From assembly GCF_010681825.2 (NCBI RefSeq), contig NZ_CP066776.1, positions 2,170,001 through 2,234,000 on the forward strand: a stretch of 64,000 nt of DNA, written 5' to 3'. Position 1 is the first letter of the stretch; the number at the start of each line of letters is the position of its first letter. Below, one piece after another: positions 35,361-43,136 of the stretch. The position numbers and the translations under genes were made by a program. The DNA comes from Sulfuriroseicoccus oceanibius. Lineage in GTDB: Bacteria > Verrucomicrobiota > Verrucomicrobiia > Verrucomicrobiales > SLCJ01. Below the pieces are notes generated by a model. The model saw only the letters and a list, made by a program, of their open reading frames with translations, ran no database searches and had not been told where the DNA came from.

Positions 35361-36860
35361 ATGAAATGGTTTCTTTATGGGGTGATTGCGCTGCTGTGTA
35401 GTCATGCGATGGCGCATGACGGCGCGTGGAATGGCAAGCGCTGGGAGCGTGAACGCTTGTTTGCTGGTGTGGCCGAGGGTGATCCGGATGCACTGGCGGA
35501 ATGGGCGTATTGCTCGAGCAAGGTGTTGCTTGGCATTGCGTACGACGAGCAGTTGATCTACTCACGTGCCAAGGAGGCCGCTGAGAGAGGTTCGCTGTTT
35601 GGTCGAAGCCTGGTGGGGATGTGCTATCAAAATGGAATCGCTGTTGAGATCGATTATGAGTTCTCGGCGCGTGTTCTCAATGAAACCATGGATCAAGGCT
35701 GTGGTTATGCAGCTGGATGGGTCGGGTTCTTGTTTAGCAAAGGTCGCGGCGTGATGCGGGATTTTGACCAAGTCTACGAAATAGCAATGACCAGGGTTCC
35801 CGAGTATGCGCGGTTGCGAGAAACACTGCTTGCCAGCGTCCAGGATGATTCCACTTCATCGTTCTTTAGTCCTGCGTGTACCACCGACAGGTGGATGGAA
35901 AGCTTCGGCAGAACCGGAGATGTCAATGATGCGCTGTGCTCGCTTTATGCTGATGCTTACAGCACTCGGTACTACCCAGGTGGAATCAAGCTGGGCGTGA
36001 AGGATCGTATGGGCGTGCGGATGTGGGATGCCGCAATGCTTGGTCACATTGTTTCAGTGAACCAAGTGGCCTGGACTCGGATTAATGCGGGTGGGCATCG
36101 GTACGGATCCTTATTGGCTTTGAATGCCGGCACTGCGGGGCAAAAGGAAGCTCTGCGCAATTTGGCTGTGGTTTCCTCCAGACCTTACAGCCGACTCGAT
36201 GACCGCTCTCGTGAAGTTCTATTCATCACGAGTGAGGAGAGTGGTGACGATCTTTGGGAACGTGCATGTCGCGCTGGGTTTGTGGACTCTTACTACACTG
36301 GGAACATTGCTCAGAAGTTGTACGATCTTCATATCCCCAAGTCACCGCGGCGTGATTATGCGACTCAGTTGATGAAGCGCATGATTAATCGGGGCGATCC
36401 TGAGGGACATCGCAACCTTGGCTACTGTTTGATGTATGTGCACGGATGGCACCGCTATCATCCGGTGGAGCTTAACAAGAAGCGCGGAATTGCGCATTTG
36501 ATTTATGGGAGCGCAGAGAGTCACGATTGCGAGTGCACGTTGGCGTGGTGTTATTTCAAGGGCGGGATCAACGATCGCTTTCTTGACCGTGTCCGCGGTG
36601 TGGCGTTGGCGCGGGCGACGATCAACCGACGCGGTCATGGGGGATGTGAGACTAAGCTGCGCCAGTGGATTAAAGACGAAGGCGCGAAGCTAAGTGCCGA
36701 GGAGAAGAAACAGGTCGAGGACTTGCTGAAGCGTGGGTTTCCACGCAGCGACGAGTTCCGGCGTCCGGCATTTGAGTTGTTAAAAGAGGTCGGAGATTTG
36801 CCTCCGAACGCAAAGTTTGTTTCAGCGAAACCTTTAAGAGAGGACGAAAAATGGGATTAA
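35361..36860 (+). CDS. SEL1-repeat exported protein (intact paralogue)
   Basis: A 499-residue protein with a signal peptide (about residues 1-18, CSHAMA) and SEL1-like repeats, i.e. TPR-type helical pairs for protein contact. It is paralogous to the preceding frame. The first ~90 residues and last ~55 are almost identical between the two, while the middle has diverged strongly. Cysteines are frequent, as expected for a periplasmic protein with disulfides. A PDZ-protein gene overlaps its last ten bases. Exact function is unknown. Confidence 0.75.
   Translation: MKWFLYGVIALLCSHAMAHDGAWNGKRWERERLFAGVAEGDPDALAEWAYCSSKVLLGIAYDEQLIYSRAKEAAERGSLFGRSLVGMCYQNGIAVEIDYEFSARVLNETMDQGCGYAAGWVGFLFSKGRGVMRDFDQVYEIAMTRVPEYARLRETLLASVQDDSTSSFFSPACTTDRWMESFGRTGDVNDALCSLYADAYSTRYYPGGIKLGVKDRMGVRMWDAAMLGHIVSVNQVAWTRINAGGHRYGSLLALNAGTAGQKEALRNLAVVSSRPYSRLDDRSREVLFITSEESGDDLWERACRAGFVDSYYTGNIAQKLYDLHIPKSPRRDYATQLMKRMINRGDPEGHRNLGYCLMYVHGWHRYHPVELNKKRGIAHLIYGSAESHDCECTLAWCYFKGGINDRFLDRVRGVALARATINRRGHGGCETKLRQWIKDEGAKLSAEEKKQVEDLLKRGFPRSDEFRRPAFELLKEVGDLPPNAKFVSAKPLREDEKWD
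36838..36844 (+). promoter_or_regulatory. Ribosome-binding site inside the SEL1-like gene
   Basis: GAGAGGA lies six bases before the ATG at 36851 and supports that start over the ATG at 36863, which has no good site. Confidence 0.55.
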
Positions 36861-37462
36861 GGATGAAGTGTTTTAGTATGGTTGTTTGCGGGGCTTGCCT
36901 TCTCGCACTCGGGCACGCGAGCGAGAGCTCCGACGTTCAGCAGATTGTGCGGGGCGTGGTGAACGTGGAGGATCCATCTGTCGAGCAGCGCGAGGCATTT
37001 GCATTGGCTGTGGTACGCGATCTCGATGCTCTGAAGCTACGTCTGATCGACCTGAAACTCGGCGACGATGCCGCGCTTGCGCAATCGGCAGCGCAGCTTT
37101 TGCAGCGCTTTGATGGTGCCTGGTCGCCGGACGCCGGGGAACATCGTCTCGGCCTCAAGCTACGGTGGTGGGTCGAGCTCCACGGCGATGAATTAGTTTA
37201 CACTCCACTGGTAGCGGAGGTGCAAATTGGTTCACTGGCGGAAAACAATGGCATCCGTGTAGGCGATGTCATCGAATTGGTAAACGACCTGCCACTGAAG
37301 GGGGATGTCGCCCCTCTTCGTTTTCTGACCATGGCAGCAATGTGGCCGCAGGATCGCCCGATGTATCTGTCAGTTCGACGTCAGGTCGAGGGCGGGACGG
37401 AGCGGCTCAACACAACGCCACGCGGCGATGAAACACTTTTGAAGATTAACTTTGACCAGTAA
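36851..37462 (+). CDS. Exported PDZ-domain protein
   Basis: A 203-residue protein whose start overlaps the stop of the SEL1-like gene. It has a signal peptide (about residues 1-23, ending GHASE), a helical region, and a PDZ-like domain (about 115-185) recognisable from VQIGSLAENNGIRVGDVIELVNDLPL. No protease domain is attached, so it probably binds C-terminal peptides in the periplasm. Its stop overlaps the next start (TAATG), so the SEL1, PDZ and TPR proteins should be made together. Confidence 0.7.
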   Translation: MGLRMKCFSMVVCGACLLALGHASESSDVQQIVRGVVNVEDPSVEQREAFALAVVRDLDALKLRLIDLKLGDDAALAQSAAQLLQRFDGAWSPDAGEHRLGLKLRWWVELHGDELVYTPLVAEVQIGSLAENNGIRVGDVIELVNDLPLKGDVAPLRFLTMAAMWPQDRPMYLSVRRQVEGGTERLNTTPRGDETLLKINFDQ

Positions 37463-39600
37463 TGAGGCACTCGGAATCCCCTGCGAGAGGAAAACAAGCA
37501 ACGGCAGCATGTTTGCTGATATCACTGATGGCTGCGGGTTGTTCGGAGGCGCCTGACGCGGCCCCGCAAGCGGAGGCATCTGCGGATCGCGAGTCGCCTG
37601 CTGTGGTATCGCCTGAGCCATCGGTAGTAGCGCCGCGCCCTGTGGTCGCAGATGAGGAAAAATCCGAGTTTGCGCAGATTGAACGTGTGGTGCGCGCCTC
37701 GGCACAGCGTTCCGGGTATCTGGAAAAAACCGCGCCCTTGGTGAATTTGGCGCGGCTTTGCGATCGCTTCGGGTTGCGAGCTGAGGCGGATGGTTGCTGT
37801 CAGCGTCTGTGGCAGTCCGCAGTGTTGGACTCGAACGATCGCTATGCGCGTCGTCTACTGATCGGCTTCCTGTTGGAGTCGGGGAGGGAGGATCAACTTC
37901 AAGCCTGGGTGAGCGACATTGGTTCCATTCGGCGCACGATCGATGTATTGAGCGATCTTGGGGGATTGATGGAGTTTGAAGATGACGATGAAGTGAGTCC
38001 GGCAGTTCGTGTGTTTGCCAAGGCCTTGGAGTGTGCGTTGGTGGCGGAAAGCGTGCCACTGCGCGATGCGCTGGCGCGCTCGGTCCTGTGCGATGCAGCG
38101 GACAGCGGCTACTTCGTCTTTGCTCTCACGAACTTGAGTCGGATTGGCGACGACGCGACGCGTGATGTCGCGGTGACTTACGTGATTGAAGCCTGCGTGA
38201 AGGCGCATGAACAAGAGCGGATGGCACCTCCGGTGTCGTATGTGTTAGGGCAGGTCCCCGATGTTTCGGATGGTACTTTGCATCAGATTGCTAAAATTGT
38301 AGCGCAGTCCAAGAACCCGAACGACGTGGTGACGATTGCCGAGCGCATTGAGGCTTCTTACGAAAAGGCGGTCGCGCTTGTTTTGGCGGCAGAGGGGTAC
38401 ATCAAGCGCGGGGAAAACGAAAAGGCGGTGAAATTACTAGAGAAGGCGCATGCCTTGGCTCCATCGGGCACAGGAACCGAGCCTCTGGGATTTGAAAATG
38501 CGCTGAGCTTACGCCACGACATGGCCGAGGCCTACGGCGACGCAGGAATGGCAGCAAAAGCCGCCAAACTGAGCGATGAAATCTATACCATTGTCACCGC
38601 CGATAGCGTCTACAGTGGGATCATTGAGACCAAAGTGGTGGATGCCGTGGTCGAACATTACGTAGCGGCTGGGAAAACCGGTAAAGCGAGCGGCTTCCTC
38701 AAGCACTTCTCCAGTAACATCGATGCGTTCGGGCACACAGTGGCCTTCGGTGAGGCATTGATTGAGGCCGGTGAGAGCGATGAGGCGTTAGGCGTCTATT
38801 CCAGATGCCTCGATCTGATTGGCAAGGATTCGCCGCGTGCGGTCTATGCGAGTGGGGTGGTGCACGGTTTCGTGGCGCTCGATCGTCTCGACCTCGTGGA
38901 CCAGACTCTCGAAGCTGTGGCTCCCCGCTTCCGATCGACTGCGGTGATTCGCTGTGCGGATCAGCTGCTGGAGGAGGGCGCGTTGGATCACATTGATGCG
39001 CTCACCGAGCGGCTTCCAAACATCTGCGACCGTGTGGACTTGTGGGCTCGCTTGGCGACGGCCTACCAGAAACATGACCAGCCTGAGGAGGCCCGGGGGT
39101 ATTTAGAGAAAGCGCTGGTCGAAGTAGAGCAGGGGGCGTTGCAGAAGGCGGATGAGAACCTGTCAGCACTGCGTGCGATGAACGCATTGAACGAAGCGAC
39201 ACTGGCTGTCGGCAGCGAGACGGAACGCGCTTTGTGGCTGCGCGCCATGTACGAAATGCCCAATCAGGAGGTCTTTTGCCGTTGGTTCCTGAACGTGGCG
39301 CCCGACCTTCTGAGCGCGGGGCGTTTCGATGAGGTGGTCAATTGGTACCGCATGTTTGGTGCGGAGCGTGTGTTTAGTTACGAGTTCATGTTGCGCTCGT
39401 TGGTGAAATCGGCACTGGAGCAGGGACGTCCGGACGTGGCGCAGGAGGCTGGGATTTGGTTGATGAAGCGATCCGAGGATGTTGTGGATTCCGCGTTGTT
39501 TTTGTGCACGACCTACCTTGAGTTCGGGCAAGACCTGCCAAGTACACTTGGCGATGCGGTTTTCATGAGGATCGAGTCAAAAGCGATCGCAGTTCGTTGA
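37462..39600 (+). CDS. TPR-repeat lipoprotein
   Basis: A 712-residue protein with a lipoprotein signal (LLISLMAAGC, lipidated Cys at 27), a Pro/Ala linker (~30-65), and then helical TPR-like repeats to the end, for example AEGYIKRGENEKAVKLLEKA near residue 320. It would sit on the periplasmic face of a membrane, lipidated by Lgt. It is translationally coupled to the PDZ gene through TAATG. No enzymatic motif was seen. It is the likely membrane anchor of an exported SEL1-PDZ-TPR assembly (inference). Confidence 0.75.
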   Translation: MRHSESPARGKQATAACLLISLMAAGCSEAPDAAPQAEASADRESPAVVSPEPSVVAPRPVVADEEKSEFAQIERVVRASAQRSGYLEKTAPLVNLARLCDRFGLRAEADGCCQRLWQSAVLDSNDRYARRLLIGFLLESGREDQLQAWVSDIGSIRRTIDVLSDLGGLMEFEDDDEVSPAVRVFAKALECALVAESVPLRDALARSVLCDAADSGYFVFALTNLSRIGDDATRDVAVTYVIEACVKAHEQERMAPPVSYVLGQVPDVSDGTLHQIAKIVAQSKNPNDVVTIAERIEASYEKAVALVLAAEGYIKRGENEKAVKLLEKAHALAPSGTGTEPLGFENALSLRHDMAEAYGDAGMAAKAAKLSDEIYTIVTADSVYSGIIETKVVDAVVEHYVAAGKTGKASGFLKHFSSNIDAFGHTVAFGEALIEAGESDEALGVYSRCLDLIGKDSPRAVYASGVVHGFVALDRLDLVDQTLEAVAPRFRSTAVIRCADQLLEEGALDHIDALTERLPNICDRVDLWARLATAYQKHDQPEEARGYLEKALVEVEQGALQKADENLSALRAMNALNEATLAVGSETERALWLRAMYEMPNQEVFCRWFLNVAPDLLSAGRFDEVVNWYRMFGAERVFSYEFMLRSLVKSALEQGRPDVAQEAGIWLMKRSEDVVDSALFLCTTYLEFGQDLPSTLGDAVFMRIESKAIAVR

Positions 39601-39934
39601 TAATCAGCGAAAGCGCCTTGGGCTTCTCGGTGGGTGTTGCCGGTCTTTTCCCTATTTGAGGCGATATCCCCGAGGGATTTCCAAAGGTGCGAGCTCAGGT
39701 TACATCACTGATCGGGTGATTTTGCCTCGTTGGGGATGCTTTACCGCCGGTTTTTGAGTGCTTTTAGAGGCACGCGCATCGCGTAAAAATAAATGTATGG
39801 CGTTCCTGATTAGAGGTTGATCCGTTTATGGCCCCTAGGGGACGAGGAGTCTCCGATTCCCTCCATTTATGAGGGGTTCAATTCGCTGGATGACTAGTTG
39901 ACCTGCGGGCTCTGATGGCTACCGATATAGCCTC
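39601..39934. other. Gene-free spacer before htpG
   Basis: 334 bases with no convincing ORF. A small inverted repeat ATCAC...GTGAT lies near 39705-39720. A TTGACC at 39898 could be the htpG -35, but no -10 is well placed. No CIRCE-type repeat was seen. Confidence 0.4.
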
Positions 39935-41788
39935 ATGACTACTGAATCCCATCCTCAAGCATTCCAGGCGGAAGTCCGCCAGTTGTTGGACATCGTGGTC
40001 CACTCGCTCTACACCGATCGTGAGATCTTCATCCGTGAATTGGTGAGCAATGCGTCGGACTCGATGGAGAAACTTCAGCACGTTCAGGCGACTGAAAAAG
40101 ACATCTTTGACCCGAAGGCTGAGCTCAAGGTGGACATCACCACCGACGAAGATGCCGGCACACTGACCATTCAAGACTATGGTATCGGGATGACTCACGA
40201 GGAGCTCGTGGAGAACCTCGGCACCATCGCACACTCTGGCACCAAGGCGTTCCTCGAAGCTGCAAAAGACCAAGGCAACGACGCCAGCGCGTTGATCGGC
40301 CGTTTTGGTGTGGGCTTCTACTCCGTCTTCATGGCGGCTGAGTCCGTCGAGGTGTTCACGCACTCGTGGCGTCAGGGCGAGCAGAACCTGGTGTGGAAGA
40401 GCGACGGTGTGACCGGTTACTCGATCGAAGAAGTCGACGAGCAAAACCGCGGCTGCAAACTGGTGATCAAGCTCAAGGAAGAGCACAAAGAGTTCGCCAA
40501 AGAAGAGCGCGTGAAGGGGATCCTCAAGCGCTACTCGAACTTTGTGCAGTTCCCGATTCTGGTGAACGGCACCCGTGTTAACGAAGTGGAGGCACTGTGG
40601 CTCAAGAACAAGTCGGAGATCACCGATGAGCAGTACAACGAGTTCTACAAGTTTGCCGCCAATGCGTTCGACGAGCCTCGTTACCGCATGCACTTCTCCG
40701 CTGATGCCCCATTGGCTCTGAATGCGCTCGTCTTTGCTCCGGACGACAACATGGAGCGCATGGGCTTCGGTCAGACCGAGCCAGGCGTGGCGCTTTACTG
40801 CCGCCGGGTGTTGATCGACGAAAAGCCGGAAGGCTTGCTTCCAGACTGGTTGCGTTTCCTGCGCGGTGTGATCGATTCGGCGGACCTGCCGCTGAACATT
40901 TCGCGTGAGAGCATGCAGGACAGCGCGCTGGTTAAGAAGATCGGCGACGTGGTGACCAAGCGCTTCCTCAAGCATCTCGACAAAGAGTCGACCAAGGACG
41001 CGGCGAAGTACAAAGAGTTCTACGAGCGCTTCTCCCGCTTCATCAAGGAAGGTCTGGTCACCGATTACACCCATAAGGATGCGTTGGCCAAACTGCTGCG
41101 CGCCGAGTCGTCGATGCACGATGCTGGCGAGCTCACCTCGTTGGCGGACTACGTTACCCGCATGAAGGACGGGCAGGAGGAGATTTACTACCAGAATGGC
41201 ACATCTCGTGATGTGATCGAGGCTGGCCCATATGTGGAAGGTTTCAAAGCACGGGGTGTCGAGGTGCTCTACTTCTACGAGCCGATCGACGAGTACGTGC
41301 TCAACCAGCTCACCGAGTTCGACGGCAAGAAGCTGGTTTCCGTCGCACGCGCCGATGCGAAGGTTGATGACATCGATCCGACCACGGCCGACGAACGCGA
41401 AGCTTTGAGTGATGAGGATTTGAAGTCGCTCAGCGAGTGGCTCAAGGAGACTCTTGGCGACAAGGTGACCGAAGTGCGCGGAGGAAAGCGTCTCGTCAAT
41501 AGTCCAGCCGCGGCCATGAGTCCGCAGGATGAAATCAGTCCGCAAATGCGCCAGATGTTCAAAGCCATGGGGCAGGATGCTCCAGAGGGCGGCAAGGTTG
41601 AGCTCGAGCTCAACCCTCGACACGATCTGGTCAAGAAGCTCAACGCGGCACGCGATGCGAAGCCAGAGCTCGCCAAGCTCCTCGGTGAGCAACTGCTCGA
41701 CCAGTCCCTGCTCTCTGCTGGCTTGCTCGAAGACCAGCGCGCCCTGGTGGAGCGCGGCCTGAAGATCATGGAAGCCGCACTCGACTAA
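39935..41788 (+). CDS. htpG: Chaperone protein HtpG (Hsp90)
   Basis: A 617-residue Hsp90-family chaperone. It has the GHKL ATPase fold with RELVSNASDSMEKL, IQDYGIGMT and GRFGVGFYS, a middle domain with LPLNISRES, and a C-terminal dimerisation domain. Length and domain order are normal for bacterial HtpG. It is followed by a strong terminator and appears monocistronic. Its coding strand is richer in C than its neighbours, as expected for high expression. Confidence 0.97.
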   Translation: MTTESHPQAFQAEVRQLLDIVVHSLYTDREIFIRELVSNASDSMEKLQHVQATEKDIFDPKAELKVDITTDEDAGTLTIQDYGIGMTHEELVENLGTIAHSGTKAFLEAAKDQGNDASALIGRFGVGFYSVFMAAESVEVFTHSWRQGEQNLVWKSDGVTGYSIEEVDEQNRGCKLVIKLKEEHKEFAKEERVKGILKRYSNFVQFPILVNGTRVNEVEALWLKNKSEITDEQYNEFYKFAANAFDEPRYRMHFSADAPLALNALVFAPDDNMERMGFGQTEPGVALYCRRVLIDEKPEGLLPDWLRFLRGVIDSADLPLNISRESMQDSALVKKIGDVVTKRFLKHLDKESTKDAAKYKEFYERFSRFIKEGLVTDYTHKDALAKLLRAESSMHDAGELTSLADYVTRMKDGQEEIYYQNGTSRDVIEAGPYVEGFKARGVEVLYFYEPIDEYVLNQLTEFDGKKLVSVARADAKVDDIDPTTADEREALSDEDLKSLSEWLKETLGDKVTEVRGGKRLVNSPAAAMSPQDEISPQMRQMFKAMGQDAPEGGKVELELNPRHDLVKKLNAARDAKPELAKLLGEQLLDQSLLSAGLLEDQRALVERGLKIMEAALD

Positions 41789-41818
41789 GCCGACCGGCTA
41801 TCGTGTGAACGATTATCA

Positions 41819-41862
41819 ATCCGCCCGCGCCGTGATTCCTCACGGGGCGGGCGGATTTTTTG
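41819..41862 (+). terminator. Strong terminator after htpG
   Basis: CCGCCCGCGCCGTGA (41821-41835) pairs with TCACGGGGCGGGCGG (41840-41854), with a single mismatch, followed by ATTTTTTG. Confidence 0.9.
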
Positions 41863-41941
41863 TGGTCGAGTGGCACGATCTTCCGTGATCGCTCAATGCC
41901 GTCAGGGAAGCGGACGGGGCAAATAGCGCCCTGAGCGGACG

Positions 41942-42457
41942 CTAGAGCACCGCGTCGGCGGGACGTTGACGGGCGGTGTTGATATTGAAGAAGATATCGA
42001 CGTAGTCGGTGACTCCGAAAGGATTGTTCATATTGGCGAGGCGCCAGTATCCGCGACGTGTGTTGGCGAGGAAACGTTGTGGGCCGCTGCGGGTGAACGG
42101 TTTCCCGTCGTTGATGTGATAGACCTTGGTCGTGATGTCGCCGACGAAGGTGAACCCAGTGGCGTCAATCTGGCTAATGCGCCCGTTGATTTTCAGAAAG
42201 TCTCCGTTGATACGGGACTGCTGACGTCCGCTGATCCAATAGGTTTTGTTAATGTTCCGGACCTCGGCAACGCCGAAGTGATCCCAACTGATCCACTGCA
42301 GGGCCATCGGTCGCTTTCCTTCGAGGGCGCGAGCGGCCTCCTTGTGGGCAACCACGGTTGGCGGCCCGCTCGGGCGGGATCCGGTGGACGAGCAGGACGC
42401 AGCGATCAGGATGAGCGCGGCACTGGCGGTAATGCGGGTGATGTGACGGAGAAGCAT
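41942..42457 (-). CDS. Lipoprotein of unknown function
   Basis: About 171 residues from the ATG at 42457, which places a lipobox (ILIAASC, Cys 22) right after the hydrophobic core; earlier in-frame ATGs at 42490, 42505 and 42532 give overlong leaders. The mature part contains WISWDHFGVAEVRNINKTYW and GFTFVGDITTKVYHIN, a beta-rich pattern I do not recognise. It diverges from the glutaredoxin gene. Export and lipidation are supported; function is not. Confidence 0.6.
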   Translation of the reverse strand: MLLRHITRITASAALILIAASCSSTGSRPSGPPTVVAHKEAARALEGKRPMALQWISWDHFGVAEVRNINKTYWISGRQQSRINGDFLKINGRISQIDATGFTFVGDITTKVYHINDGKPFTRSGPQRFLANTRRGYWRLANMNNPFGVTDYVDIFFNINTARQRPADAVL

Positions 42458-42582
42458 GTAGTGGAGGACGTGTATCGACGCTTGATTCATGAGCGTGAAG
42501 CGCATAGATTGCCGCCGTAATCCGGTTGCCACGGAGACGGGTGAACCGACTCCATCAAAACCGGCAATCCACGCGAAAACTC

Positions 42583-42963
42583 ATGAGTGAAAAGAATCCC
42601 AAAATCGTTTGTTATTTGAAAACCTTCTGCGGATGGAGTGAAGGCGTGCGCGCGATTATGCGCAAGTACGATCTTCAGTACGAAGAGAAGGATATTATTA
42701 AGAACCCGGCCCTGCGTTGGGAGATGGAGCAAAAGAGTGGTCAGCCGTTGAGCCCATGTGTGGAAGTCGATGGCAACATGCTTGCCGACGTCAGCGGCGA
42801 AGAGGTGGAGGCGTGGATGATCGAAAATGGCTATCTTCAGAAGAGCGAAGAGAAGCCGGACGCGCCAATCGACAGTGCTTGCACCGACGAGCAGCACGCA
42901 GCGATGGAGCGCGGCGAACTGCCACCATTACCAAAAGGTGGGTCGATCAAGTTCATCGATTAA
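42583..42963 (+). CDS. Glutaredoxin-like monothiol protein with C-terminal tail
   Basis: About 126 residues from the ATG at 42583. The thioredoxin fold starts IVCYLKTFCGWSEG; the active site is CGWS, with one thiol (C16) instead of CxxC. PCVEVDGNMLADVSGEEVEAWM covers the cis-Pro/glutathione side. The extra ~40 residues (SACTDEQHAAMERGELPPLP) are not part of standard glutaredoxin. Monothiol members work in glutathione chemistry or Fe-S handling; which one applies here is unknown. Confidence 0.8.
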   Translation: MSEKNPKIVCYLKTFCGWSEGVRAIMRKYDLQYEEKDIIKNPALRWEMEQKSGQPLSPCVEVDGNMLADVSGEEVEAWMIENGYLQKSEEKPDAPIDSACTDEQHAAMERGELPPLPKGGSIKFID

Positions 42964-43009
42964 TCGCGGTTTGCGGCCCCGTGTGAGCGGGGCAATCCGT
43001 TGAGAAATC

Positions 43010-43059
43010 AATCACCCCGTCATGGTTGCGCGATGCGTCCGTGGCGGGGTGATTTTTTT
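43010..43059 (+). terminator. Terminator after the glutaredoxin-like gene
   Basis: ATCACCCC (43011-43018) pairs with GGGGTGAT (43046-43053), with further pairing inside, followed by seven T residues. It separates this gene from the convergent glnD. Confidence 0.75.
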
Positions 43060-43136
43060 GGGCGGTGAGGTTACCATTATCGCGATCGGCACCCAGTCGG
43101 AGAGAATCGATTCCAATCGCACGGAGGAGCGAAGTC

